A stretch of 64,000 nt of DNA from Aliivibrio fischeri (GCF_009727955.1 NZ_WOBR01000004.1:55849-119848), one strand, 5' to 3'; positions 47,585 to 58,892 are shown, numbered from the stretch's first letter. Numbers and translations: made by a program. Notes: generated by a model not told the origin, from the sequence alone.

Positions 47585-49111
47585 TTATGACTTTAATGCC
47601 ATCTTAGGACGGATTACTTTATTTATTACAGAGAGAACCATCGGCAATATTAGTACTATCGCAGCGATAGCGGTAAAAGTCAGAGTGATAGGGCGCTCCC
47701 ATAAGAAATTTAATTCACCATCACTGATCATTAACGCTCGACGTAAATTTTCTTCCATCATTCCCCCTAAAATAAACCCGAGTAGTAGTGGAGCTAGAGG
47801 GAAGTTAGCTAGCCTTAATGCAATAGCTACCATTGCAATTAATATCATGATAAACACATCAACGGTATTAAAGGAAACTAAGTAAACTCCTGTAATCGAG
47901 AAGAATAATACCATCGGCATTAATACGGTTCTTGGTACTGCTAATAATTTTGAAATGTAAGGGATCAATGGCAAGTTAAGGATGACTAAAACAATATTAC
48001 CGAAATACATTGAGATAATGACAGACCAAAAAATATCAGGGTGATCCACAAACAATCTTGGCCCCGGTTGAATACCATAGGCAATAAGCGCACCAAGCAT
48101 TATCGCGGTGGTACCAGAACCCGGAATACCTAAAGTCAGTAGTGGAACAAAAGAGCCACTTGATGCTGCATTATTGGCTGACTCTGGTGCGACAAGACCA
48201 CGAATGCTGCCTTTACCAAACTCTTCTTTTTTCTCTTTAGGTGCAAGGTTTCTCTCCATGCCATAGCTTAAAAATGCAGCAATGGTAGCGCCGGCACCGG
48301 GTAGTACACCAGTAAAGAAACCAAGAATGGATGAACGAACTGCAACCGGCGCCACTTCTTTCACTTCTTCTTTGGTGATTTTCATACTACCTAGATCAGA
48401 CATTTTTCTTTGTTCATCTTCACGGGTGTCTTGTTCTGGTTTTAAAATTCCCATTAAGGTTTCCCCTAACGCGAATGTTGCCATCGCCAGTAATAAGAAG
48501 CTAAAACCATCCATTAAATCAGTTAATCCAAAAGTAAAGCGCTCAACACCAACACCTTTATCGATTCCTACGGTTGAAAGCATTAAGCCGAGAACCGTCA
48601 TCATCCACGCCTTAACGACTTGGCCTTTACCTGCAAATGCAGCAACCGCGGAAAGTCCAACAAGCATTAAGGCAAAATAATCAGAAGATTGGAAACTTAA
48701 GGAGACTTTCGCTAAGGCAGGAGCCGCAACTAATAGCATGATTGCTGATAGTGTACCGCCGGTAAAAGAAGAATAAGCCGCGAGCGCGAGTGCTTTACCT
48801 GCTTGCCCCTTTTGTGCCATAGGATAGCCATCGAAGGCGGTGACAACCGTTGAAGAGCACCCCGGAGCATTGATTAGGATGGATGAGGTTGAGCCACCGA
48901 AAACAGCACCATAATAAACGCCAGCCATTAAGATCATGCCTGATGCAGGATCTAATCCATAGCTAATTGGAATCATTAACGCAATCGCAGAAATTGGCCC
49001 TAGACCGGGAAGCATTCCAATAAAAGTGCCAACAAAACAACCGATCATTACCATCATTAAATTGGTCGGCATAATCGCAGTAGATAAACCTGATAAAATT
49101 CCATCTAACAT
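47585..49111 (-). CDS. tctA: Tripartite tricarboxylate transporter large membrane subunit TctA
   Basis: 508 residues with 10-12 membrane helices. The family glycine-rich motifs are visible: GTFIGMLPGLGPISAIALMIPISYGLD, the AGVYYGAVFGGSTSSILINAPG segment and, repeated in the second half, GFFTGVLPGAGATIAAFLSYG and LGIPGSGTTAIML. It forms the transport channel with TctB. It is the last gene of tctCBA, 18 nt after tctB. Confidence 0.94.
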   Translation of the reverse strand: MLDGILSGLSTAIMPTNLMMVMIGCFVGTFIGMLPGLGPISAIALMIPISYGLDPASGMILMAGVYYGAVFGGSTSSILINAPGCSSTVVTAFDGYPMAQKGQAGKALALAAYSSFTGGTLSAIMLLVAAPALAKVSLSFQSSDYFALMLVGLSAVAAFAGKGQVVKAWMMTVLGLMLSTVGIDKGVGVERFTFGLTDLMDGFSFLLLAMATFALGETLMGILKPEQDTREDEQRKMSDLGSMKITKEEVKEVAPVAVRSSILGFFTGVLPGAGATIAAFLSYGMERNLAPKEKKEEFGKGSIRGLVAPESANNAASSGSFVPLLTLGIPGSGTTAIMLGALIAYGIQPGPRLFVDHPDIFWSVIISMYFGNIVLVILNLPLIPYISKLLAVPRTVLMPMVLFFSITGVYLVSFNTVDVFIMILIAMVAIALRLANFPLAPLLLGFILGGMMEENLRRALMISDGELNFLWERPITLTFTAIAAIVLILPMVLSVINKVIRPKMALKS

Positions 49112-49129
49112 AACTAATTCCTTTAATTA

Positions 49130-49606
49130 CTAACCAATAAATAGATAGCCGGGTTCTAGATAAATATCTAAGCCTTTAGTCAGCAGCAGCCAAAATCCAG
49201 TAACAAATGGGAAGGATGCTCCAAGTAAAATGGATTTGCGTCTCTCACCCAATAAATAAAATCCTGCAAGTAAGAAGAAACTGGTCGCTAAAACAAAACC
49301 TAACCAAGTTAATCCGATACCATACAGAATCATTAAGCTAATAAAACCGAACAATAACTTCCAATTAAAACCTAGAACAGCGCCACTTTTCTCATTGGGT
49401 TGAGCTGTAACGATAAGAAGTAATGAAAGGAATATCCCTGCAAATGTTAATAGATAAGGAAGCGTACGAGCGGTGAAAGGTTCATACTCATCGCCAGGAA
49501 ATAAAGGGATTAAGCTGGTTTGGTAGCCATAACAGAGACAGACAATTAAAAAGATAACTGCGCCAACACGGTCACGACATAATAGAGAAGAGCTAGAATA
49601 CGACAT
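49130..49606 (-). CDS. tctB: Tripartite tricarboxylate transporter small membrane subunit TctB
   Basis: 158 residues from the ATG at 49606, which has GGAGAG upstream. Four predicted membrane helices (for example VGAVIFLIVCLCYGYQ, LLFGFISLMILYGIGLTWLGFVLATSFFLL and VTGFWLLLTKGL) match the DUF1468/TctB family. The region upstream holds a large hairpin and T tract that could attenuate transcription from tctC. Confidence 0.88.
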   Translation of the reverse strand: MSYSSSSLLCRDRVGAVIFLIVCLCYGYQTSLIPLFPGDEYEPFTARTLPYLLTFAGIFLSLLLIVTAQPNEKSGAVLGFNWKLLFGFISLMILYGIGLTWLGFVLATSFFLLAGFYLLGERRKSILLGASFPFVTGFWLLLTKGLDIYLEPGYLFIG

Positions 49607-49637
49607 GAGTTCTCTCCATGAGGTGGTTAAATTAATG

Positions 49638-49734
49638 AAAAAAAGAAAAGCTACCTTGGAATAGAGGAACATCTAAAGTAAGGAGAATTAATGAACCATA
49701 TCCGGTGGAGTCATTAACCTATCCAAGGTAGCTT
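49638..49734 (-). terminator. Hairpin and T tract between tctC and tctB, candidate attenuator
   Basis: AAGCTACCTTGG (49648-49659) and CCAAGGTAGCTT (49723-49734) are perfect 12-bp arms. Inside, TCATTAA and TTAATGA add a second stem. Read on the minus strand, the arm is followed by TTTTCTTTTTTT. It lies inside the operon, so it may reduce tctBA relative to the binding-protein gene. Confidence 0.7.
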
Positions 49735-49740
49735 GAAAGG

Positions 49741-50718
49741 TTATTTTAGAAAGCCAAGTTCACGCATTAAATCGCCCATGAGTTTTTCTTGGTCTTCAAG
49801 GAAAGCGTAGAAATCTTTATCGCCCTTGTAGTTATCAATCCAACCATTACGGTCACGAACCACGGCCCATTGCTCTGTTTCGTACATTTTTTCAAATGCC
49901 TGAGTATATTCATCGATTTTTGCTTGTGGTGTTCCAGGTGCCGCAAAGAAACCACGCCAGTTAGCAAACACAGTATCGTTGCCATATTCAGTAAGCGTTG
50001 GAATCTCTGGAGCGCTATCTAAACGTTTTGGCGCTGTAATCGCAAGGATGCGAACTTGACCACTTTTCGACATCTCAAGGACCTCTCCAAGTCCTGTTGA
50101 AAGCAATGGTGTTTCACCTGACAATAAAGCTGCCATTGCTTTTCCACCTGCGTCATAAGCGATATAACGAACCTTTCGAGCATCAAATCCTTCACCTTTA
50201 AAGGCGGCTGCAATTACCAGATGATCCATACTGCCACGAGCTGAACCTCCAGCGATTTTTACTGAGCGAGGGTTCTTTTCAAAATCAGCAACGACTTGTT
50301 CCCAACTCGTATATTTTGAATCTTTATTGACGACGATGGCTCCATAATCAGCAATGGTTGCTGCAATAGGTGTCAAATCTCTAAATGATTGTGGGAAGAT
50401 ACCGCTTAGAGAGCGGATCACAATAGGTGTTGAGTTCACCATTAATGTGTCGGGTTGGCGTTCAGCGGTTTCAATTAAATGTGCAATTGCTTTACCACCA
50501 CCACCACCAGAGAGATTCTGGTAGGAAGCTTGTTCAATAATGTCAGATTTTAATAAGACATCACCCGTCCCACGAGCGGTCATATCCCAACCACCACCGG
50601 CACCTCCAGGGATGATAAAGTGGATTTTTTCAATATCAGCAGCAATCGCTGAGCTTGAAAATGCAACTGTGGCTGCAATCATTGAAGCGGTGATCTGTTT
50701 TTTAAATGAAGTAAGCAT
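49741..50718 (-). CDS. tctC: Tripartite tricarboxylate transporter substrate-binding protein TctC
   Basis: 325 residues from the ATG at 50718, with AAGGA 11-13 nt upstream; the ATG at 50727 sits on that site. The signal peptide ends near SSSAIA, then ADIEKIHFIIPGGAGGGWDMTARG, the TctC/Bug N-terminal loop that binds carboxylate. GGSARGSMDHL and YDAGGKAMAALLSGE are further family loops. It captures citrate-like substrates in the periplasm and delivers them to TctBA. It is the first gene of the operon. Confidence 0.93.
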   Translation of the reverse strand: MLTSFKKQITASMIAATVAFSSSAIAADIEKIHFIIPGGAGGGWDMTARGTGDVLLKSDIIEQASYQNLSGGGGGKAIAHLIETAERQPDTLMVNSTPIVIRSLSGIFPQSFRDLTPIAATIADYGAIVVNKDSKYTSWEQVVADFEKNPRSVKIAGGSARGSMDHLVIAAAFKGEGFDARKVRYIAYDAGGKAMAALLSGETPLLSTGLGEVLEMSKSGQVRILAITAPKRLDSAPEIPTLTEYGNDTVFANWRGFFAAPGTPQAKIDEYTQAFEKMYETEQWAVVRDRNGWIDNYKGDKDFYAFLEDQEKLMGDLMRELGFLK

Positions 50719-50910
50719 GAATAGCATTTCCTTATGTATAGTAGGGATACCAACCTCTTTGGGTTGTTTATGTTCACCTTATTTACTGCTTTTTCTTAGT
50801 TGTTGCACAAATGTTATTTGGTTGGGGGCGTTTTTTCTATATAGGGAAAATAAAGGATATTTAGAACATTAAGGGAATTTAGTTCATAAAGTTCATGCAA
50901 GTTTTAGGAA
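50719..50910 (-). promoter_or_regulatory. tctC upstream region with direct repeat
   Basis: The direct repeat AGTTCAT occurs at 50881-50887 and 50890-50896 (9-nt period), with a related inverted word TTAGAACATTAAG at 50861-50873. These are candidate binding sites for the nearby CitB-type regulator. No named consensus is matched, and no clear promoter hexamers are seen. Confidence 0.35.
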
Positions 50911-50911
50911 T

Positions 50912-50952
50912 AAAAAAAGCCAAGCAATTCAATGAACTGCATGGCTTTTTTA
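50912..50952. terminator. Terminator of the chemoreceptor gene, bidirectional
   Basis: AAAAAAGCCAAGCAATTC pairs with GAACTGCATGGCTTTTTT with minor mismatches. T tracts occur on both strands. Confidence 0.82.
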
Positions 50953-50975
50953 TTACTATTGATGTCACTTAAATT

Positions 50976-53069
50976 TTATTGAGTTTTGAACTCATTCAAT
51001 TTTTCAGTTAATGAGTGACTTTCTTTGGTTAGTTCTTCTGTATCTTTTAGTGACGTTTGCATATCGCAAAGTACTTCGTTTGCTGCTTCATTAATGCTTG
51101 TAACATTACGGTTTATTTCTTCAGATACAGAGCTTTGCTCTTCAGCTGCCGAAGCTATTTGATTATTCATGTCATTAGCAACCAGAATTGCATTGCTGAT
51201 CTCTTTGAGATTTTCTTGTGCAATTAACGTTTCTTCTTTTGTTGATAATGCTTGTTTTTGGCTGTTATCCATTACAGTAACAATGCTTTGAGTATTTTGT
51301 TGTAGAACACCAAGCATGTTATTGATCTCTTGAGTAGAGGTTTGCGTACGACTAGCAAGATTTCTCACTTCATCCGCAACGACAGCAAAACCACGACCAT
51401 ATTCACCTGCGCGAGCAGCTTCAATTGCAGCATTTAGTGCAAGTAGGTTGGTTTGCTCTGCAATACCTCCAATTTCAGCCAAGATATTTTGAATATCATT
51501 GCTTGATGCTGATAGGTTAACTACTTGCTCTTGAGCTTCATTGATGAATTGCGCTAATTCTTCAACGGAAGCCGCGGCTCTATCCATGATCTTCTGACCA
51601 TCTTCACTGCTTGTTTGAATTTGACTTGCTGCTGTTGCTGCTTGTAATGCCGATGAAGCCACTTCCATTGCTGTTGCGCTCATTTCATTAATTGCAGTAG
51701 CTAGTTGAGTTACTTCATTTACTTGGTTTTGAAGTTTAACTTGTGATTTCTCTGTCTCTGCCATGGTGTTCATAGAAGATTGAGATACCAACTCAGCAGT
51801 GTCTTTTGCGTTATGTAATGTGTTCTGAACTTTTTCAATAAAAGAGTTAAACCAGAATGCTAACTGACCAATTTCATCTTTTGAATCAATATTAATTCGT
51901 TGAGTTAAGTCACCATCACCTTGAGCAATATTTTCAAAACGACACGTTAAGTTCATTAGTGAATTACCGATTTGTCTTGCCAAAATAAAGATAATAGCAA
52001 TACCGATAATGGATGAAATTAAACCGCTTAGAAGACCATTTGAAAGGGCATCATTGCTTAATTCATGACTTAACGAATTGAAATCAGTGATCTCTTTTTG
52101 TAATACATTTGATGGTATAGAAACCATAACGATCCAAGGTTTAGAACCTGTTTCAATGGTTGCAATCGCCGTTTTAAATTGCCCAATGTCTTTTAAGAAA
52201 ACCGTTTTATTTTGAGCTTCTTGTTGGATTTGTCCCCAGTTTTTGGCGAAATCATCCTTTACTTTTTTACCGACTAATTCTTCATTTTGGCTAAACGAAA
52301 GCAGTGTACCGTTCCATGATGCGATAGAAACGGCAGCTCCTTGAATACCAATAGATTGAGCCGCTTTTTTACTGATTTCTTGAAAGCTTTTAATAGACCA
52401 ATCGTACCCTAATGAACCTACAATTTTATTGTTGTAAAGTAATGGTAAACTGATGGTTGTAATAAGTTCTTGGTTACCTCTTACATTGTAGTAATAAGGT
52501 TCCATAACAAAACTTTTTCCTGATTCAAAAGGTGCTAAATGCCACTCGTCAATACGCTCACCGTTATCATTTAAAGAAGTATTATTGAAGCTATCCATTC
52601 CTAATGCTTCAAAAGTTGAACCCGTTGGAGAGAAAAATGGAGATAATACGCCTTGTTTATTTAGTGCTTTTTGAGTGAGTTCAGAATCGTCTTTAATGAA
52701 ATTATTTTCTTCCCATACCATGTAGCCTGCGAATACACTTTCATTTTGAATTTCTAAAGAAGACGTAAATTGTTCAACCAAAAGACTTGCATTTGCTTGA
52801 TGTTGGTTTGAAAGCTCTAGTAATGATTGCAATTGTTTTAGATTGCTGATTACAGGTGCAAATTGGCCATTCAATTCAGCGCGTTGTTGATCTGCGATAG
52901 ACAACAATTTGTAATCAATATTTTCAGCAAGTTGATTTGAAACTTGTTGAGTGATTTCTTTATTGACCCCGTCATACGACACTGTTGTAAAAAACATTGC
53001 TGTACTCAGTGTTATGAATATAGCAAGCCCTGCGCTAACTGCTATGCGTGTTTTTATTGATTTGAACAT
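50976..53069 (-). CDS. Methyl-accepting chemotaxis protein with Cache-type sensor
   Basis: 697 residues. A membrane helix at about 10-28 is followed by a large periplasmic double-Cache-like domain (about 30-335, with [21 protein letters not shown] and the GSLGYDWSI repeat typical of dCache). A second helix lies at about 343-365, then a HAMP domain and a long coiled-coil signalling domain with the hairpin tip [35 protein letters not shown], which binds CheA and CheW. dCache receptors usually bind amino acids or other small organics; the ligand is unknown. Transcription probably starts from the sigma-28 promoter at 53106-53132. Confidence 0.93.
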   Translation of the reverse strand: MFKSIKTRIAVSAGLAIFITLSTAMFFTTVSYDGVNKEITQQVSNQLAENIDYKLLSIADQQRAELNGQFAPVISNLKQLQSLLELSNQHQANASLLVEQFTSSLEIQNESVFAGYMVWEENNFIKDDSELTQKALNKQGVLSPFFSPTGSTFEALGMDSFNNTSLNDNGERIDEWHLAPFESGKSFVMEPYYYNVRGNQELITTISLPLLYNNKIVGSLGYDWSIKSFQEISKKAAQSIGIQGAAVSIASWNGTLLSFSQNEELVGKKVKDDFAKNWGQIQQEAQNKTVFLKDIGQFKTAIATIETGSKPWIVMVSIPSNVLQKEITDFNSLSHELSNDALSNGLLSGLISSIIGIAIIFILARQIGNSLMNLTCRFENIAQGDGDLTQRINIDSKDEIGQLAFWFNSFIEKVQNTLHNAKDTAELVSQSSMNTMAETEKSQVKLQNQVNEVTQLATAINEMSATAMEVASSALQAATAASQIQTSSEDGQKIMDRAAASVEELAQFINEAQEQVVNLSASSNDIQNILAEIGGIAEQTNLLALNAAIEAARAGEYGRGFAVVADEVRNLASRTQTSTQEINNMLGVLQQNTQSIVTVMDNSQKQALSTKEETLIAQENLKEISNAILVANDMNNQIASAAEEQSSVSEEINRNVTSINEAANEVLCDMQTSLKDTEELTKESHSLTEKLNEFKTQ

Positions 53070-53105
53070 AATCCTTCCATGCCAAATAATTATTTATAGA
53101 CTTAC

Positions 53106-53132
53106 TTATCGGCTTAAAATAAATAATCCTTA
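53106..53132 (-). promoter_or_regulatory. Sigma-28 (FliA) promoter of the chemoreceptor gene
   Basis: On the minus strand TAAG, 15 nt, then GCCGATAA: the -10 box is a full match to the FliA consensus and the -35 matches three of four bases (TAAA). The spacing is the standard 15. The expected start is about 30 nt before the ATG. Confidence 0.75.
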
Positions 53133-53308
53133 ATAAAACAAGGGATGTTTTATAAGTTTTGTACTTATTACTATTCACGTTAAGTTCACAATTGTAGGTT
53201 TATAGTGATAATTCATATTTAGTCACATGCTAACTCTCTCTATTTATTGCATTTCTGTTATTCTTAGAGTGTTAGTTAAATCTATATTACTTTTAATGGT
53301 GAAAGAAA
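53133..53308. other. Remainder of the divergent gap between chemoreceptor and lipoprotein
   Basis: AT-rich. It must hold the lipoprotein promoter, but no confident hexamer pair was found. The ribosome site GGTGAAAGAAA precedes the lipoprotein ATG. Confidence 0.4.
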
Positions 53309-53737
53309 ATGAATAAAAAAATACTATTACCTTTGTTGTGTTCGATTGCTTTGATGGGTTGTGATGATGCAAGTGAAACCATTGATAAAGCACAAAATGC
53401 AGCTAACCAAGCAGTAGATAGCATGCAATCAAAATTAGAAAGTATGGATTTTAAAGAGTTGAATTTAGATCAATTTGATGGCGCTGTTGGTTCTGCATCT
53501 GAGTTTGCAGAATCAATTAATGAAGCATTAAATGCGGATTATACTAATCCAAAAGCGCTGACTGAAATACAAGAGCACATTGCAAATGCATATAGTTGTT
53601 TGGTTGAAGCGTCATCTGAATCAAATGCAGAGAAACTGTTAAATAAAGTAATGTCTAAAATTACAAATGAAGATGCACAAAGCTTAATTGAAAAAGGCGT
53701 AGAAAGTGCAAAAGAAATGCAAGAGTGTGTAATGTAG
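53309..53737 (+). CDS. Small lipoprotein of unknown function
   Basis: 142 residues. It has a lipoprotein signal with lipobox ALMGC (Cys18) followed by Asp-Asp, which might retain it in the inner membrane if the +2 Asp rule holds here. The mature part is acidic and helical (ASETIDKAQNAANQAVDSMQ, then repeated Leu-Asn-Glu/Asp patterns) with two further Cys (AYSCLVEA and MQECVM) that may form a disulfide. I do not recognise a family. It is monocistronic with its own terminator. Confidence 0.7.
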   Translation: MNKKILLPLLCSIALMGCDDASETIDKAQNAANQAVDSMQSKLESMDFKELNLDQFDGAVGSASEFAESINEALNADYTNPKALTEIQEHIANAYSCLVEASSESNAEKLLNKVMSKITNEDAQSLIEKGVESAKEMQECVM

Positions 53738-53754
53738 AATAAGTATATAAATTT

Positions 53755-53800
53755 AAGCCCTGTGATGGTCTCTGTATAAAGAGTATCGCAGGGCTTTTTA
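53755..53800 (+). terminator. Intrinsic terminator of the lipoprotein gene
   Basis: AAGCCCTG-T-GAT pairs with ATC-G-CAGGGCTT, with TCTCT/AGAG near the loop and five T. Confidence 0.85.
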
Positions 53801-53857
53801 TTGCCTGTTAGGCTTTATTATTAATTCAAGTAAGTAAACTACTTGAATTGATAAAGA

Positions 53858-55237
<1,380 letters not shown>

Positions 55238-55260
55238 CTAGATATGTATAAATGTTAAAG

Positions 55261-55292
55261 GAAAAAGCCTACCTGAAATCAAGTAGGCTTTA
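55261..55292 (-). terminator. Hairpin between hflD and purB
   Basis: On the minus strand AAAGCCTAC pairs with GTAGGCTTT and is followed by TTTTTCCTTT. It could end mnmA-hflD transcripts or attenuate purB. Confidence 0.65.
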
Positions 55293-55297
55293 ATTTT

Positions 55298-55915
55298 TTA
55301 AATTCGAGCGAGAATAATTTTTGCTTGCTCAACCATTTTCTTTCGGCCAAAGATCAAGTGACGGCGTTTGCCTCCCACTTGACGCCACAGTACGGCTGAG
55401 CGAATACCAGATAACAATAGAGCTCGTACTTTATGCTGAGTCATCGGTTGTTGTAGAACCGATGGAGTACCTGTTACTTGAATTCGAGGGCCCATTGGAC
55501 TGATCACATCCAAGTAAATGCTCGCAATATTACTTAGCATTTGTTCATCGTGAATGTCAAAGTGCTCAAGCTGGCGTTCGATAGTACCGATACGTTCACC
55601 TAATTTACTCATGCCATCACGATGGCCGGCTAGCTTGCGCTCTAGAGCCATAAGGCTGATAAGGTAACGAGTCAATTCACTACCTGAAGGCGTATTATCA
55701 AAATCGCGAACTAAGCACTCTAAGCCAATTCGTAAATTTGATTCTTTTCCATAAACGGCAACCGTATTACTTGGGTTCGTTTCTAGAATTGATTGAATTG
55801 CTGTGTCAAACGCCTCTTGATCACAGTGACCATCTTTTGCCATTTTTTGAACTAAGCTTGCAGCTTGGCAAATGCCAGCAAATGCAATGGTTCTGTCAAA
55901 TAAAGTGTTCGCCAC
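55298..55915 (-). CDS. hflD: High-frequency lysogenisation protein HflD
   Basis: 205 residues of the HflD/DUF489 family: [25 protein letters not shown] at the start, [21 protein letters not shown], and [37 protein letters not shown] at the end. It is a peripheral inner-membrane protein. In E. coli it binds lambda CII and its wider role is unclear. It lies between mnmA (11 nt) and purB, the conserved E. coli order. Confidence 0.93.
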   Translation of the reverse strand: MANTLFDRTIAFAGICQAASLVQKMAKDGHCDQEAFDTAIQSILETNPSNTVAVYGKESNLRIGLECLVRDFDNTPSGSELTRYLISLMALERKLAGHRDGMSKLGERIGTIERQLEHFDIHDEQMLSNIASIYLDVISPMGPRIQVTGTPSVLQQPMTQHKVRALLLSGIRSAVLWRQVGGKRRHLIFGRKKMVEQAKIILARI

Positions 55916-55926
55916 GCGTTAACTCC

Positions 55927-57051
55927 TTAAATACGCTCTTCGATAATACCGCCACCTAGACACACTTCGTCTAAGTAGAATACTGCAGATTGACCCGGAG
56001 TCACTGCAATTTGCGGTTCGTCAAAAATCACTTTAATGTTTTCATCATCAACTGGGATGATAGTACAAGGGATATCAGTTTGACGGTAACGTGTTTTAAC
56101 CGTACAGCTCAATGGTGCTTTAATTGGCGTGCGATCAACCCAATGAAGTTGAGAAGCCAATAGACCTTGAGATTTCAATAATGGGTGATCTTTGCCTTGA
56201 ACGGCAATTAATACATTGCGTTTTAGATCTTTTTCACCAACGAACCATGGATCTTCATTACCGCCACCGCCTTTGGTGCCGCCAATGTGTAGACCTTTAC
56301 GTTGACCTAAGGTGTGATACATCAAACCTTGGTGTTGACCAATCACTTTACCTTCAGGTGTTTCAATATTACCTGGTTGCGCTGGTAGGTATTTACCTAA
56401 GAATTCAGTGAATTTACGCTCACCGATAAAGCAGATACCTGTTGAATCTTTTTTCTTCGCCGTGATCAAACCTTGCTCTTCAGCAATGCGGCGTACTTCT
56501 GGTTTCTCAAGTTCACCAACAGGGAATAAACTACGAGCAACCTGCTCTGAGCTTAATGTGTATAGGAAGTAGCTTTGATCTTTATTTGAGTCCAAACCAC
56601 GTAACATCTGCGGTTTAACGCCATTAGCGATTTCTTCAGCGGTAGGGAAGGTACGACGAACGTAGTGCCCCATAGCAATAAAGTCAGCATCAAGCACTTC
56701 ATCAGCAAATTCTAAGAAGGCTTTAAATTTGATTTCTTTATTACATAAGATATCTGGGTTTGGTGTGCGGCCCGCTTTGTATTCCTCTAGGAAATATTCA
56801 AATACGTTATCCCAATATTCAGCAGCAAAGTTAATGGTGTGAAGGTGAATACCTAATTTGTCACACACCGCTTGCGCATCTGCTAAATCTTCGGCAGCAG
56901 TACAATATTCCTCGTTGTCATCTTCTTCCCAGTTTTTCATGAAAAGACCTTCAACTTGGTATCCTTGTTGCTGAAGTAGGTAGGCTGATACTGAAGAATC
57001 CACACCACCGGACATACCGACGATGACTTTCTTTTGGCTGTTGTCTGACAT
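55927..57051 (-). CDS. mnmA: tRNA-specific 2-thiouridylase MnmA
   Basis: 374 residues. It has the PP-loop [16 protein letters not shown] (residues 11-26), the first catalytic Cys in [12 protein letters not shown] (about residue 102) and the second in [12 protein letters not shown] (about 199). It adds sulfur at C2 of U34 in tRNA for Lys, Glu and Gln, receiving it from the Tus relay. It is the first gene of mnmA-hflD-(purB). Confidence 0.96.
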   Translation of the reverse strand: MSDNSQKKVIVGMSGGVDSSVSAYLLQQQGYQVEGLFMKNWEEDDNEEYCTAAEDLADAQAVCDKLGIHLHTINFAAEYWDNVFEYFLEEYKAGRTPNPDILCNKEIKFKAFLEFADEVLDADFIAMGHYVRRTFPTAEEIANGVKPQMLRGLDSNKDQSYFLYTLSSEQVARSLFPVGELEKPEVRRIAEEQGLITAKKKDSTGICFIGERKFTEFLGKYLPAQPGNIETPEGKVIGQHQGLMYHTLGQRKGLHIGGTKGGGGNEDPWFVGEKDLKRNVLIAVQGKDHPLLKSQGLLASQLHWVDRTPIKAPLSCTVKTRYRQTDIPCTIIPVDDENIKVIFDEPQIAVTPGQSAVFYLDEVCLGGGIIEERI

Positions 57052-57122
57052 TCTTTAACACCACTAATAAAACTTGAGGCAGATTCTAACAGAAAGAATA
57101 TGCATGGGACAGATCCGAGAGC

Positions 57123-57160
57123 AAAATCACATAATTATATCGGTAAAAATATGTGATTTT
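57123..57160 (-). terminator. Hairpin after norR
   Basis: AAAATCACATA and TATGTGATTTT are perfect 11-bp arms with a 16-nt loop, 8 nt past the norR stop. The T tract on the minus strand is short. Confidence 0.6.
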
Positions 57161-57167
57161 ATCGCTT

Positions 57168-58706
57168 TCAGTCTTTCAGATTTAACCGTTTTGCTAAACG
57201 ATGTAAATTTCCTGTATCAAGTTGCAATGCTCTGGCTGTTGCTGCCCAATTTTGATGCTGTTCTTGATACGTTTTTTTAATTAAATTTGCTTGAAACTCA
57301 TCCGTTGCAGAGCGTAAATCTTTTGTATTTTCAGCTTGTGAATCATCAGTTTGGTGAGTAATGTTTTTTTCTGTTTTTTCCTCTTTTTTGATCAAAAAGT
57401 GCGCAGGGGTTAATACCAAATCAGAATCATAATGTTGAGCTCTTGATAAAACGGCAGCTCGGCTTATCACATGCTCTAGTTCTCGAATGTTTCCTGGCCA
57501 TGAATATTCATTAAGTAGAGTAATGGCTTCGGGGGTGATTCGTATACTTGTTGCTCCTAATTTAATACGACTCTTTTCTGCAAAATAACCAACGAGTAAA
57601 GTGACGTCGTTGCCTCTTTCTCTAAGCGGTGGGACAAAAATAGGGAAGACACTCAATCTGTGATATAAATCTGCGCGAAAATCGCCATTTTTTACCTCAT
57701 CACTCAGTGTTTTGTTGGTTGCTGCAATAATTCGAGTATTTACCTTGATGTGGTTATCGTCACCAATACGCTGAATATCACCATATTGTAAAACACGCAA
57801 TAATTTAGCTTGAAGAGCCAATGACAGCTCACCTATTTCATCTAAAAATAACGTACCATTATCAGCCGATTCAAATTTTCCTTTTCTGTTACTGATCGCT
57901 CCAGTAAAAGCGCCTTTTACATGTCCAAATAACTCACTTTCTGCGACGGATTCAGGTAATGCCGCGCAGTTTAAATACACTAAGTTTTGTTGAGAGCGTG
58001 AAGACCTTTGATGTAAAGCACTCGCAACCAGTTCTTTACCTACACCTGTTTCACCCGTAATTAATACGGATAATTCTGTATTAGCTACTGCGTTAATGTT
58101 GGCTTGCAGTTCTTGCATTGCAAGTGATTCACCAATCATTTCTACACTATTATCAGATGAGCGCTCAAATGATGAGTTATTTGAGTTTTCTCCCGATTGA
58201 TTTTCTAATTTTTCCATTAATAAAGCGGTATGTAAGCTAGTTGACGCTAATGCACTGATTATTCTTAATTCTTTGTTTGTAAATTTATCAAATTGAGTAG
58301 GGTCAAATGCATCTATTGTGACCGCTCCAATTAACCGTTCATTAACCATTAAAGGTAATCCAATACATGAGTGGACCTGCAACTGACGCTCTTCGTTAGC
58401 AATCAGACCATCATAAGGATCTGGTAAATCACTATCTGATGGAAATCGAACAATGTCTCCAGCTCGAGCAATCGCTTCTAAGCGAGGATGTTGAGAAATA
58501 GCAAAACGACGGCCAATTACATCGCTGTCTAAGCCGTTGGTAGCAAGAGGAGAGAAATATTGATTTTTAAACAGAAGAAGGGCAGAAGCATCGCACTTTA
58601 AAGCGTGTCTAATTGTCGAAAGTAAGCGCTCAAAACGGTCTCTACTTGATAATCCCGAGGTGAGATCTAATGCAATTTGAACCCATTCATCTTTAATGTT
58701 TTTCAT
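57168..58706 (-). CDS. norR: Nitric oxide-responsive sigma-54 activator NorR
   Basis: 512 residues: an N-terminal GAF domain (about 20-170) that binds a non-heme iron and senses NO, then the AAA+ domain with Walker A GETGVGKE, the sigma-54 contact loop GAFTGA in LFGHVKGAFTGA and Walker B LFLDEIGELS. The C-terminal Fis-type helix-turn-helix is NWAATARALQLDTGNLHRLAKRL. It is divergent from norV, with GT-N7-AC sites in the gap. In E. coli it activates norVW. Confidence 0.95.
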   Translation of the reverse strand: MKNIKDEWVQIALDLTSGLSSRDRFERLLSTIRHALKCDASALLLFKNQYFSPLATNGLDSDVIGRRFAISQHPRLEAIARAGDIVRFPSDSDLPDPYDGLIANEERQLQVHSCIGLPLMVNERLIGAVTIDAFDPTQFDKFTNKELRIISALASTSLHTALLMEKLENQSGENSNNSSFERSSDNSVEMIGESLAMQELQANINAVANTELSVLITGETGVGKELVASALHQRSSRSQQNLVYLNCAALPESVAESELFGHVKGAFTGAISNRKGKFESADNGTLFLDEIGELSLALQAKLLRVLQYGDIQRIGDDNHIKVNTRIIAATNKTLSDEVKNGDFRADLYHRLSVFPIFVPPLRERGNDVTLLVGYFAEKSRIKLGATSIRITPEAITLLNEYSWPGNIRELEHVISRAAVLSRAQHYDSDLVLTPAHFLIKKEEKTEKNITHQTDDSQAENTKDLRSATDEFQANLIKKTYQEQHQNWAATARALQLDTGNLHRLAKRLNLKD

Positions 58707-58730
58707 TGAAATCCCATAGGTATAAATAGT

Positions 58731-58786
58731 GTTAATTTGACAATTATAGTGTCATTTTAACAAAAGTAAATAATTGTCATAATGAC
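58731..58786. promoter_or_regulatory. Three NorR-type binding sites
   Basis: GT-N7-AC sites lie at 58731-58741 (GTTAATTTGAC), 58751-58761 (GTCATTTTAAC) and 58776-58786 (GTCATAATGAC, inside the perfect palindrome TGTCATAATGACA). E. coli norVW also has three NorR enhancer sites of this form. They sit 50-110 nt upstream of the sigma-54 promoter. Confidence 0.75.
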
Positions 58787-58837
58787 AGCGTTGATGAGGT
58801 TCTGTTTTTATTTTCTTATAAAACAATAAGATAAAAG

Positions 58838-58855
58838 TTGGCACGCGCGATGCAA
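58838..58855 (+). promoter_or_regulatory. Sigma-54 promoter of norV
   Basis: TTGGCACGCGCGATGCAA has GG and GC separated by 10 nt and matches TGGCAC-N5-TTGC closely. The expected start is near 58865, about 28 nt before norV. Confidence 0.85.
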
Positions 58856-58892
58856 TATGTGTAGTAACGCTAATAATTAAATGAGAAAAACA

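Noticed and set aside
48282-48680. 132-codon + strand frame inside tctA
   Set aside because: It is a shadow of the transporter gene, with repetitive Ser/Pro/Lys composition and no start site.
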